From Planctomycetaceae bacterium (GTDB lineage Bacteria; Planctomycetota; Planctomycetia; Planctomycetales; Planctomycetaceae): a stretch of DNA of 64,000 nucleotides. The notes beneath the pieces are model-generated. The model saw only the letters and a list, made by a program, of their open reading frames with translations. It made no database searches and was not told the DNA's origin. Numbering within the stretch: the stretch's first letter is position 1; each line of letters opens with the position of its first letter. Positions 44,731 through 55,424 of this stretch are shown one piece after another. The stretch covers positions 1-64,000 of the forward strand of contig JANSXP010000034.1 of the NCBI GenBank assembly GCA_024742875.1, read 5' to 3'. A program made the translations under genes and the position numbers.

Positions 44731-44737
44731 TTAGAAT
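44731..44737 (+). promoter_or_regulatory. -10-like element just before metG
   Basis: TTAGAAT ends six bases before the metG ATG at 44744. Were it a -10 box, transcription would begin at or next to the start codon, giving a leaderless or nearly leaderless message. The same TTAGAAT is seen at 15823-15829 and, as TAGAAT, at 12929-12934 upstream of other genes. No strong -35 is visible. Confidence 0.3.
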
Positions 44738-44743
44738 CTGACC

Positions 44744-46831
44744 ATGTCACGGAACATCCTCGTCACCTCCGCCCTGCCGTATGCGAATGGCCACATTCAC
44801 ATTGGGCATCTGGTGGAATACATCCAGACGGACATCTGGGTCCGCTTTCAAAAACTCCGCGGCCATCGCTGCGTTTATGTGTGTGCCGACGACACCCACG
44901 GCACCGCCATCATGCTCCGGGCTCAGCGGGAAGGCCGCTCGGAAGAGCAGGTCATCGCCGACATGCAGGAAGCCCACGTGCGGGATTTTGCAGCGTTCGA
45001 CATCGAGTTTGATAATTATGGCAGCACCAACAGCGACGAAAACCGTCAGCTGTGTGGTGAGATCTGGCAGTCCATCCGAGACAGCGGGCTGGTCAAACAA
45101 AAAGACGTCGAACAGTTATTCGATCCCGTGGCCGGCACATTCCTGGCCGATCGCTTCGTCCGCGGCACCTGTCCCAAATGCGGCGCAGCAGACCAGCCAG
45201 GTGACAACTGCAGCAAATGCGGAGCCGCCTACACGCCCGCCGATCTGATCAATCCCTTCAGTGTGCACACCAAAGCCACGCCGGAAGTTCGCACGGCCGC
45301 GCACCTGTTTATCGAACTGGAGCAACTGCACGAGTTCCTGAACGAATGGACGCAGTCCGGCGACCATCTGCAGCCGGAAGTGGCCAACTATCTCAAGGGG
45401 CATTTCCTGGGCGAAGAGTTGCGAGACTGGGACATCAGTCGACCCGCGCCGTATTTCGGTTTTGAGATCCCCGACAGCCCCGGCGACTACTGGTATGTGT
45501 GGTTCGATGCGCCCATCGGCTACATGGCTTCCACGAAACAGTGGTGTGACGCCAACGGTGAGAACTTCGACGACTGGTGGAAGAACGAGCAGACCGAGAT
45601 TCACCACTTCATCGGCAAAGACATCACCTACTTCCACACGCTCTTTTGGCCCGGGATGCTGAAGACCGCCGGCTTCAACCTGCCGGAGAAGGTACACATC
45701 CACGGTTTCCTCACGGTCGGCGGCAGAAAGATGGCCAAGTCCGACGGCACATTCATCATGGCGTCGACCTATGCCAAACATCTGCCCTCCGGCGTACTGC
45801 GGTATTACTACGCCACCAAACTGGGCACAGCGCTGGATGACATTGATCTGAATCTGGAGGAATTCGTTTCCAAAGTGAATTCTGACCTGGTCAACAAGGT
45901 CGTCAACCTGGCGTCACGTTCTGCCAAATTCGTGGCCGAGCAGCACTTGTCGGAAACCTATCCGGACGACGGAGGCCTGTTTGCCGCGGCGGCCGCCAAA
46001 GCCGATCACATCGCCGAGTTGTACGAAGACTGTCGTTACAACGCGGCCATGAGAGAGATCATGGCGCTGGCGGACGAGGGCAATCGCTATATCGAGGACA
46101 AAGCTCCGTGGGTCCTGCGGAAGGCCCCCGACAAAGCCGACGAAGTACGAGACGTGTGTACGGTGGCCCTCAATCTGTTCCGGCAGATTGTCGTCTACCT
46201 GTCACCCGTGCTGCCACAGCTGAAGCAGCAGACAGAAGAACTGCTCAATCAGCCGATCGCCCACTGGGACGAAATTCAAACACCGCTGACGGGCACGCCG
46301 GTCAGCAAGTTTAAACACCTTATGAAACGTATTGAGGACAAACAGGTAACAGCCATGATTGAAGACAGCAAAGAAGACAACGCCGCAGACGCCAACGCAC
46401 AGGCCGCCGACGCCGCCGCGGAAGAAACGGCAGAGCCCACCTTTCACGAAGCCGACACGTGGAAAGACTCCGGCGACGCGCTGGAGAAGGAACCCATGGC
46501 TGACGAGTGCACGATCGACGACTTCATGAAAGTTGACCTGCGCGTTGCCCGCATCATTGAAGCCGGTCACGTGGAAGGCGCCGACAAACTGCTGCAACTG
46601 ACGCTGTCACTCGGTGGCGGCGAAACACGCAACGTGTTTGCCGGCATCAAAGCGGCCTATGAGCCAGAGAAGCTCGTCGGACGACTGGTCGTGTGTGTCG
46701 CCAACCTCAAGCCACGCAAGATGAAGTTTGGCCTGAGCGAAGGCATGGTGTGTGCCAGCGGCACCGGTGGGCCCAACGTCTTTCTGCTGAGCCCGGACGA
46801 TGGCTCCGTGCCTGGACAGCGGGTGCACTAA
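44744..46831 (+). CDS. metG: Methionyl-tRNA synthetase
   Basis: A 695-residue class I synthetase that charges tRNA-Met. The ATP site motif is HIGH (19-22) and the KMSKS loop is KMAKS in [13 protein letters not shown]. The zinc knuckle CPKCG...CSKCG lies in the connective peptide (about 145-165). The anticodon-binding helix bundle and a C-terminal tRNA-binding OB fold ([19 protein letters not shown] ... [10 protein letters not shown]) follow; between them is a charged linker of about 50 residues. It has no visible Shine-Dalgarno site. A strong terminator lies just after the gene. Confidence 0.97.
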   Translation: MSRNILVTSALPYANGHIHIGHLVEYIQTDIWVRFQKLRGHRCVYVCADDTHGTAIMLRAQREGRSEEQVIADMQEAHVRDFAAFDIEFDNYGSTNSDENRQLCGEIWQSIRDSGLVKQKDVEQLFDPVAGTFLADRFVRGTCPKCGAADQPGDNCSKCGAAYTPADLINPFSVHTKATPEVRTAAHLFIELEQLHEFLNEWTQSGDHLQPEVANYLKGHFLGEELRDWDISRPAPYFGFEIPDSPGDYWYVWFDAPIGYMASTKQWCDANGENFDDWWKNEQTEIHHFIGKDITYFHTLFWPGMLKTAGFNLPEKVHIHGFLTVGGRKMAKSDGTFIMASTYAKHLPSGVLRYYYATKLGTALDDIDLNLEEFVSKVNSDLVNKVVNLASRSAKFVAEQHLSETYPDDGGLFAAAAAKADHIAELYEDCRYNAAMREIMALADEGNRYIEDKAPWVLRKAPDKADEVRDVCTVALNLFRQIVVYLSPVLPQLKQQTEELLNQPIAHWDEIQTPLTGTPVSKFKHLMKRIEDKQVTAMIEDSKEDNAADANAQAADAAAEETAEPTFHEADTWKDSGDALEKEPMADECTIDDFMKVDLRVARIIEAGHVEGADKLLQLTLSLGGGETRNVFAGIKAAYEPEKLVGRLVVCVANLKPRKMKFGLSEGMVCASGTGGPNVFLLSPDDGSVPGQRVH

Positions 46832-46914
46832 GCCGTGCCAAAAACGGCATCGCTGCGCTGCAAGATTGCCACAGCCTGCGGCGCCCTGACGCCACGAAAC
46901 GAGCCGTAATGACA

Positions 46915-46946
46915 CGAGCCCCGTAAGCATTCACTTACGGGGCTCG
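46915..46946. terminator. Bidirectional terminator between metG and the S41 protease
   Basis: A 13-bp perfect stem CGAGCCCCGTAAG/CTTACGGGGCTCG with a six-base loop. It is followed on the plus strand by GCTGCGTTTTCC. The two genes converge, so the site should serve both. Confidence 0.8.
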
Positions 46947-46975
46947 CTGCGTTTTCCACTTTACTTTGCGGCAGA

Positions 46976-48736
<1,761 letters not shown>

Positions 48737-49613
48737 AACGATGTTCCCCCTCAAGCCATTCTGCCGTGCAGCAAACAAAGCAGTGATAGCCTGCGCTGGC
48801 GGAGCCAACCGAGCATCGCGTCATGCGGTTTGTAAATTGTCTTCCGTGATATTGCTCAGTGGATTGCCAGACGCATCCCCTGATTACCGTCTGCAGCAGA
48901 TGCAGCAGGCGGCGTTAGTAAGTGTCTCGAATGTTGACTGGAAAACACGTCGTGTTGTGTTTTCCCGTCAGGACAGCAGAAGAAGCCATTCTTCCGTTCG
49001 ACAGGTTGCAAAGGGGCAGCATCCCAGGTCGAATTGCGTTGGCCCACATCCGAAACGCCGATCTCACACTACTGTTGTGAGTTGAGTGCGAAACCGACAA
49101 ATCGACTATATGGCGGGTTTTGCGTTCGGTCAAACAGTTGTTTCCGACAGCCTTTCGCTAACGCGTTCACTTTTCGTAAACCGCATGACCAGAACAGTTT
49201 AACATTTGAAAAACAGTCCCCAGATTCCCCTCTCGCCCCTCCCAGACGGCCACTTGCAGCGAGTGGTCAAATCGATGGCAGCATCCCTGCCGAACATGCC
49301 GCCTGAGCCGCCGGATCGGATCAAACGAGCACGACCGGTCATGCCGGGTGTTGACACAGCAAAACATCGTAACCACATCGCCTGGGGCAGAAACAAGGCA
49401 AGTCCGCGATTCCGGGTTTCCACCACGGGTGTTCACAGAGATCCGGGTTCGCGCTTTTCTGTCCTGATCCAGAATGAGAGGCCCGCTTGCTGGATGTGGT
49501 AAAACACACAGCCGGAATCCGGCCGTCTTGTGTTCCAGCGTTTCAGGCCCTAAAACACGGCCGAACAAGCAGGAACTGACTCCCCTGGGGGTCCCCACAA
49601 AGGCGAACGAAAC
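48737..49613. other. Long divergent intergenic region with inverted repeats
   Basis: 877 bases without a supported gene. Perfect inverted repeats are GGAAAACAC/GTGTTTTCC with an eight-base loop (48940-48965) and CTCACA/TGTGAG (49063-49081). A TTGACA lies at 49351-49356 upstream of serA but has no good -10 at standard spacing. The length is far above the local norm, so an RNA gene or long leader for serA is possible. Confidence 0.4.
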
Positions 49614-51242
49614 GTGTACCGAGTGCTCATTACCGACGGGCTGCATGCCACAGGACTTCAGATTCTCAAAGACACCGAAGGCGTCGAGCCGGTCGTCAAC
49701 GGAGATCTGTCGCCTGAGCAGCTGAAGGAAGAGCTGCAGAACTTCGACGGCATCATTGTTCGCGGCAAAACCAAACTGCGTGAGGACATTCTGGACGGTC
49801 AGAAACGCCTGAAAGTCATCGTCCGGGCTGGCGTGGGCACCGACAACATCGATTCCAACGCGGCCACACAGGCCGGCATTCTGGTGATGAACACGCCCAC
49901 CGGAAACACGACCAGCACGGCCGAGCACGCCTTCGCCATGATGATGGCCCTGTCACGCAACATCGCCCCGGCCGCCGCGAGTATGAAAGACGGCAAATGG
50001 GACAAAAAGCTGTTTCAGGGCAGCCAGCTGTCCGGCAAAACGCTGGCCGTGATTGGTCTGGGCCGCATCGGCATGACGGTCGCCCAGCGGGGTCTGGCCT
50101 TCGAGATGCGGGTCCTCGGTTATGATCCGTTCTTCTCGGCAGAAAAAGCGGCGGAACACGGCATTGAATACTTCGACAACGTGGATGACCTGGTCAAAGA
50201 GTGTGACTATGTCACCGTCCACACTCCGCTGATTGATGCGACCCGCGGTATTATCAACGCGGAACGCCTGGCCAGCATGAAACCCGGCGCCCGGGTGATT
50301 AACTGTGCTCGCGGCGGAATCGTCGATGAAACGGCGCTGGCCGACGCGATTGAATCCGGCCATATTGCCGGCGCCGCCCTGGACGTGTTCACGAAAGAGC
50401 CGCCCGAGGATCGTCGTCTGGTCGATATGCCACAGGTTCTCACCACTCCCCACCTGGGCGCATCCACCGATGAAGCCCAGGAAAACGTGGCTGTGGAAGC
50501 CGCGGAGATCATCAGCGACTACCTCATCAACAACGAGATTCGCTACGCCATCAACATGGCGCCCGTCTCCGGCGCGGAGATGCAGGATCTGACCCTGTAT
50601 CTGGACATGACCTATCGCCTGGGCATGCTGGCCTCGCAGATGCTCAAGGGCTCTTTGCAGTCCGCTGAGATCGATTACCGCGGCGAAGCGGCAGACAAAA
50701 AAACCAAGCTGATGACGTCTGCCTTTGCCGTGGGCCTTTTGGGTTCCGCCCTGGATGCCAACGTGAACATTATCAATGCCACGTCGGTGGCTCGCAGCCG
50801 CGGCATCAAACTGACGGAAACGGCCAGCGGCAACGTCGAGAACTTCTCTTCCATGATCTCCATCAAGGTCACGACCGATCAGGGAGAATTTGAAGCCGCG
50901 GGAACCATCTTCGGCAAGCAGTTCCTGCGTCTGGTCCGCATCGGACAGTTCTGCATGGAAGCCTTCCTGGACGGCCACCTTTTGATCTACCGCCACCGCG
51001 ACGTGCCCGGCCTGATCGGGAACATCGGCACCATTTTTGGCAAGCACAATGTGAACATTGCCAGCATGGCGCTGGGCCGCACGACCGACAAACCGGGCGG
51101 AGACTCCGTGGCCGTGCTGAATGTCGACAGCAAACCCTCCGCGGAAGCGCTGGCCGAAGTTCAGGCGCACCCCGAAGTCAGCGGCGTCGACCTGGTGGAA
51201 TTGCCAGCGGCCGGGGCCGGTCTCCCATGGATGGGCAACTAG
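49614..51242 (+). CDS. serA: D-3-phosphoglycerate dehydrogenase
   Basis: A 542-residue enzyme that oxidises 3-phosphoglycerate in the first step of serine synthesis. The start is GTG at 49614 (MYRVLITDGLHATGLQIL). The NAD site is VIGLGRIGMTVAQRGLAFEMRVLGYDP, with catalytic residues in NCARGGIVDE (Arg), the Glu of TKEPPEDRRLVD and TTPHLGAST (His). It is the long form, with an intervening allosteric domain (about 320-450) and a C-terminal ACT domain (YRHRDVPGLIGNIGTIFGKHNVNIASMALGR) that could bind serine. It precedes ilvB by 354 bases on the same strand. Confidence 0.96.
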   Translation: MYRVLITDGLHATGLQILKDTEGVEPVVNGDLSPEQLKEELQNFDGIIVRGKTKLREDILDGQKRLKVIVRAGVGTDNIDSNAATQAGILVMNTPTGNTTSTAEHAFAMMMALSRNIAPAAASMKDGKWDKKLFQGSQLSGKTLAVIGLGRIGMTVAQRGLAFEMRVLGYDPFFSAEKAAEHGIEYFDNVDDLVKECDYVTVHTPLIDATRGIINAERLASMKPGARVINCARGGIVDETALADAIESGHIAGAALDVFTKEPPEDRRLVDMPQVLTTPHLGASTDEAQENVAVEAAEIISDYLINNEIRYAINMAPVSGAEMQDLTLYLDMTYRLGMLASQMLKGSLQSAEIDYRGEAADKKTKLMTSAFAVGLLGSALDANVNIINATSVARSRGIKLTETASGNVENFSSMISIKVTTDQGEFEAAGTIFGKQFLRLVRIGQFCMEAFLDGHLLIYRHRDVPGLIGNIGTIFGKHNVNIASMALGRTTDKPGGDSVAVLNVDSKPSAEALAEVQAHPEVSGVDLVELPAAGAGLPWMGN

Positions 51243-51596
51243 CCTCAGGAAGACGCGGCCACAGCCACGCCTCACGCGGCTGACCGGTTTTGCCTGGATT
51301 TTTGCGAACATTCCCCGCCATCCGCGGTGTCGAGCGCGTCAGCGGGTAACTTCCCATTCGCCGATACTCCTCGTTTCCCGGCCCGTATTTGCAGCGTTTT
51401 CCGAATGCACGGGTGGGGATTGACGCGGAAAAACACTTTCAGAGAACCACGCTTTGAATTGCGGGATTCGTGCGATTCGGGCGGAATCCGGGGTCGATCA
51501 CAGCCCTGGTCGATCGTACTATTTGGATTCGATTCCGCTCTCCGCCGCCTTTTTTTGTGACGATGCCGGCGTGAGACAAAAGAAATCACAGGATAG
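51243..51596. other. Intergenic region upstream of ilvB
   Basis: 354 bases without a gene. A direct repeat GGTCGATC occurs at 51492-51499 and 51508-51515 (one and a half helical turns apart), followed by an AT-rich stretch (TACTATTTGGATTCG). No attenuator-like leader peptide with branched-chain codons is seen. Confidence 0.35.
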
Positions 51597-53408
51597 GTGA
51601 CTCCATTGTCAACAGTCGAAAAAGATCCCAATCAGGACCAAAGCCAGAACGCGGTTGAAGAAATCACGGGCGCAGAAATCCTCACCGAAATGCTCATTCG
51701 CATGGGCGCGGAGCACGTCTTCGCCTATCCGGGCGGTGCCAGCATGCCCCTGCACCAGGCCCTCCGCAAATACCGCGATCGCATTCGCACCATCCTGCCA
51801 CGCCACGAACAGGGCGGCAGCTTTGCCGCACAGGGTGTGGCGCGAACCACAGGCAAGCCGGGTGTCTGCATGGCCACCAGCGGTCCGGGAGCCACCAATC
51901 TGATCACCGGAATCGCGGATGCCAAGCTCGACAGCGTCCCCATGATTGCCATCACAGGTCAGGTGCCTCAGGCGGCCATCGGTACTGACGCGTTCCAGGA
52001 AACGCCCATGGTCGATGTGTGTCGTGCGATCACCAAACATCACTACATGATCACGGACATCAAGGATGTGGCTCGCATCGCCAAAGAAGCGTTCTACATC
52101 GCCAGCACGGGCCGACCAGGCCCCGTCCTGATTGACTTCCCCAAAGACGTGCAGGTTGCCAAACTGCCCGTCAAAGACGTCGACTTCGACCCCAACTTCG
52201 AGCTGCCCGGCTATCGTCCGGAAATCCGCAAAGCCGCGCCGGAGCAGATCAGCCAGGTCGTGGCCGCCATCCGACGCTCCAAACGTCCCGTCATGTACGT
52301 GGGCGGTGGCTGCATCCTCAGCGAGTCCACGGAAGAGTTGCGGGAGTTCGCCCTCAAGACCGGCATTCCTGTCACCATGACCATCATGGGACTCGGCTCC
52401 TTCCCCGGTGATCACGAGCAGTCACTGCACTTCCTTGGGATGCACGGCACAGCCTACGCCAACTACGCCGTGGAAGAGGCCGACCTGCTGCTGGCCTTTG
52501 GCGTTCGCTTTGACGACCGCGTCACGGGCAAGCTGGAAGAATTCGCCAAGCACGGAAAGATCGTGCATGTGGATATCGACCCTTCCGAAATCCACAAGAA
52601 CAAAGAGGCCCATATCCCCATCAACGCGGACCTCAAAGAAGCGCTGATCGCCCTGAATGCCACGATCACAGACGACGATGTCCCCGACATCGCCGACTGG
52701 AAACAGAAGATCGCCGGCTGGAAAGAGAAACACCCGCTCACCTACCGCGATTCGGACACCGACATCCTCCAGCAGTGGGCCATCGAGGAACTCTACCGAC
52801 AAACCAAAGAACAGGACCCCTACATCACCGTCGGCGTCGGCCAGCACCAGATGTGGGCCGCCCAGTTCTACAAATTCAACAAACCTCGTCGCTGGCTCAG
52901 CAGCTCTGGCCTGGGAACCATGGGCTTTGGTCTGCCCGCCGCCATGGGCGTTCAGGCCGCTTACCCGGACTCGCTCGTCGTCAACATCGACGGTGACGGC
53001 TCATTCCAGATGAACATTCAGGAACTCGCCACCCTCTACTGCGAAGGTCTGCCCGTCAAAACCCTGCTGCTCAACAATCAGCACCTGGGAATGGTCACCC
53101 AATGGGAAGACCGCTTCATGCAGGGTCGCCGTGCTCACACCTACCTCGGCCCGGTCGACAAGCCCGAAGCCCTCGGCGACGGTGACGGCTCTCAGCCGGC
53201 CGAAACCTTCCCCAACTTCGTGCAAATTGCCGAAGCCTACGGTGTCAAAGCCCGTCAGGTCCGCAACAAAGCCGACTTCCCGGCCGCTCTGGAAGAAATG
53301 ATCAACCACGACGGCCCCTACCTGCTCGACGTCATCTGCGTCTACCAGGAACACGTCCTCCCCATGATCCCCAGCGGACACACCGTTCGCGACATGATCC
53401 TCGAATAG
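51597..53408 (+). CDS. ilvB: Acetolactate synthase, large subunit
   Basis: A 603-residue thiamine diphosphate enzyme, first common step of branched-chain amino acid synthesis. Visible are the N-terminal [18 protein letters not shown], catalytic Glu in [12 protein letters not shown], and the C-terminal cofactor motif [15 protein letters not shown] ... NNQHLGMV. The start is GTG at 51597 or TTG at 51606; AGGATAG lies directly before the GTG, so the TTG may be the real one. The regulatory small subunit (ilvN) does not follow: a repeat island begins right at the stop codon. Confidence 0.96.
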   Translation: MTPLSTVEKDPNQDQSQNAVEEITGAEILTEMLIRMGAEHVFAYPGGASMPLHQALRKYRDRIRTILPRHEQGGSFAAQGVARTTGKPGVCMATSGPGATNLITGIADAKLDSVPMIAITGQVPQAAIGTDAFQETPMVDVCRAITKHHYMITDIKDVARIAKEAFYIASTGRPGPVLIDFPKDVQVAKLPVKDVDFDPNFELPGYRPEIRKAAPEQISQVVAAIRRSKRPVMYVGGGCILSESTEELREFALKTGIPVTMTIMGLGSFPGDHEQSLHFLGMHGTAYANYAVEEADLLLAFGVRFDDRVTGKLEEFAKHGKIVHVDIDPSEIHKNKEAHIPINADLKEALIALNATITDDDVPDIADWKQKIAGWKEKHPLTYRDSDTDILQQWAIEELYRQTKEQDPYITVGVGQHQMWAAQFYKFNKPRRWLSSSGLGTMGFGLPAAMGVQAAYPDSLVVNIDGDGSFQMNIQELATLYCEGLPVKTLLLNNQHLGMVTQWEDRFMQGRRAHTYLGPVDKPEALGDGDGSQPAETFPNFVQIAEAYGVKARQVRNKADFPAALEEMINHDGPYLLDVICVYQEHVLPMIPSGHTVRDMILE

Positions 53409-54309
53409 GCCGGGGGGCCCCGGCCGGGGCGGTGGCGTGGGGAAGTCGACTCGTTGTGGCACGCCGCTGCGCCGAGTCGCTCGCGTTGCTCGCTACGACG
53501 TTTGAGGTCGCACCGCGCGTGGGAGTGCAGCCCGGCCTAACCGGGCCTACGCGATGGCGTGGGCCGCTGCGGTTGCAGCGGGAGTCGATTCTGTGTGTCA
53601 GGTCTCTGTGCCGAGTCGCTCGCGTTGCTCCCTACGACGCCTGGGTTAGCACCGCGTGTGGGAGTGCAGGCTGAGCGAATTACGCCCGGGGCGGTGGCGA
53701 ATGTCGTTGCGTTCGCAGCTGGGAACGATTCCGCGTGGCAGCACCCGATGTGCGACAAGGCAAGACGCCACTCCGATGGTCCATGCAATCGTGGTGCCAG
53801 CCCTGATCGTCACGCCTCCCGGACGAAAACAGTCCGGCTGACCAAACGCCAACGAGCGGCTCACAATCCCACCGATACTCACTGCGCTCACCCCGGTCTG
53901 CGCGCCCGTGCGAAGCGCGGAGCGATGTGCGTCGTTCACAGCGAGCAACGCGAGCGACTCGGCGCAGCGATGAGCCACAATGAATGGACTCCAGCCCGCC
54001 ATTGCCCGCCGGGGCATCCCGGCCGAACAACGAGAGCGACTCGGCGCGACGATGAGCCACAACGAATGGACTCCAGCTGCGTTAGCAGCGTCCCACGCCA
54101 TCGCCCGCCGGGGCAACCCGGCAGAACATCGCCTGCCGGGGCATCACCGCCGAGCCAGGAGCGGGGCGATCTGTGTTGTCGTAGCGAACAACGCGAGCGA
54201 CTCGGCGCAGAGGCGTTCCACAAAGAATCGAACGACCCACGCCATCGCCCGCCGGGGCGTCCCGGCCGCCATCGCCCGCCGGGGCATCCCGGCCCGTCCC
54301 GGCCCGGGT
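53409..54309. repeat. Island of a structured, multi-copy repeat between convergent genes
   Basis: No credible gene lies here. Five copies share the core CAACGCGAGCGACTCGGCGC or close variants: reverse orientation near 53469-53500 and 53610-53639 (141 bp apart), forward orientation near 53941-53970, 54025-54060 and 54181-54210. After each core comes GAATCGACT/GAATGGACTCC, then CCACGCCATCGCC or similar, then a GC hairpin. Perfect hairpins GCCGGG-N4-CCCGGC occur at 54008-54023, 54107-54122, 54251-54266 and 54278-54293 with loops GCAT, GCAA, GCGT, GCAT. Left-hand copies have differing stems (GCCCGG/CCGGGC at 53530-53546; GCCCCGGCCGGGGC at 53417-53430). The island begins at the ilvB stop and ends at the hydrolase stop. 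Frames without stops here are by-products of the repeat. Confidence 0.85.
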
Positions 54310-55365
54310 TTATTGTTCGAGAGGCGTGGGTTCGTCGTTGCGAATGGGGGCAGGCGGTACGTTGGGATTGAAGCGGCCTGTTTTGAGGAAGTGGAGTGTT
54401 TTTTCGATGGCTCGTTCATCAGACATCAGGACCGTGTGGATTACGGGCAGGAGCACGAAGTCTGCAGCGCCGGGCAATCGCGTGCTGGCGACCAGCACGG
54501 TCATGTCGTTGTCCCCTTTGAGGATTGGGTTGTAACCTTTGGCTTTGCCGCGACCACCGGCCACGACTCCAAATTCGAAGGTTGGCACAGGTAGCTTGTC
54601 GATGAATTTCTGATCGTTGGTGGAGGCCAGTTGCTGACCGGCCGGTCCCAGCGCCAGCTTGAAAAGCGGGTTGCTTTTGAGCATATCGGCGAGCTTCGCT
54701 CCTTTGTTGGGCACACCCAGCATCACCGCGCGGCGGACGCGAGGGTCAGTGTGCTTGATGAGCCAGGCCCGCAGCACGAGGCCTCCCATCGAGTGGCAGG
54801 CAAAGTCAATATCCGTGATGCCCTCCAGCGACTGCAGGACACTTTGCAAATACTCGGCGGCGGCCTCAATGGAGATCTGCGTGCTGGGATAGTCAAAGCC
54901 CACGACCGTATAGCCCTGCTGCTGCAGCGTTTTTTTCATCGGCGCAAATGACTGGTGTGACCGACCAATGCCGTGCACCAGTACGACGGCCCTGCCGTTC
55001 ATGGGGGGCAGTCGGTGTTCCTGGCGAATGGCATCCAGAGCCACCTGGCACTCTTTCAGCGATCCGGAAAAGTGACGTTTCTGATCGGGGTCCAGCAGGC
55101 GACAGTGCCCATCAAACACGTTCCGCTGAATCCGCCATTCCTGGAAAAAGACAAGATCGCCCCAGAACTGTCGTCCGCCGAATGTCTGAATCCCGCCTGG
55201 CACTTTCGTTTCTCCGTGTTGCGGCGGCCGCGTGGAAGCAGCCCCCTGAGCCAGCAGAACGTCGCCCGTGAGGGCAGCGAAGACAACTGCCAACAGTACG
55301 TTCCGGCGCGTGTGAGCGGCAGGCTGCTGCCACCACGTCTGTACGCTGATCTTCCTGGTAAACAT
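54310..55365 (-). CDS. Exported alpha/beta-hydrolase (lipase/esterase-like)
   Basis: A 351-residue hydrolase. A basic N-terminus and hydrophobic segment (NVLLAVVFAALTGDVLLAQG, about 22-41) fit an export signal. The oxyanion region VVLVHGIGRSHQSF and the nucleophile elbow FACHSMGG (G/C-H-S-x-G) are clear; the Asp and His of the triad are likely in the DNDMTVLVAS and VIHTVLMSD segments. This branch includes triacylglycerol lipase- and PGAP1-like enzymes. It lies 59 bases downstream of the heme/HEAT dehydrogenase gene on the same strand. Confidence 0.82.
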   Translation of the reverse strand: MFTRKISVQTWWQQPAAHTRRNVLLAVVFAALTGDVLLAQGAASTRPPQHGETKVPGGIQTFGGRQFWGDLVFFQEWRIQRNVFDGHCRLLDPDQKRHFSGSLKECQVALDAIRQEHRLPPMNGRAVVLVHGIGRSHQSFAPMKKTLQQQGYTVVGFDYPSTQISIEAAAEYLQSVLQSLEGITDIDFACHSMGGLVLRAWLIKHTDPRVRRAVMLGVPNKGAKLADMLKSNPLFKLALGPAGQQLASTNDQKFIDKLPVPTFEFGVVAGGRGKAKGYNPILKGDNDMTVLVASTRLPGAADFVLLPVIHTVLMSDERAIEKTLHFLKTGRFNPNVPPAPIRNDEPTPLEQ

Positions 55366-55424
55366 GGACGACTCGCTGAATTAACCGAAGGCACACCAGC
55401 CTGACCTGTGCGGCTGTTCGCCCG

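Noticed and set aside
49953-51311. 452-codon open frame on the minus strand opposite serA
   Set aside because: serA is unambiguous; the antisense product has no recognisable motif.
53409-54309. CRISPR array
   Set aside because: Copies are in two orientations, differ in length and spacing, and no cas genes are present.
53559-54371. Open frames of 150-270 codons in the repeat island on both strands
   Set aside because: The products are translations of the repeat (EQRERLGA and AESLALF-type strings in several frames) and have no other support.
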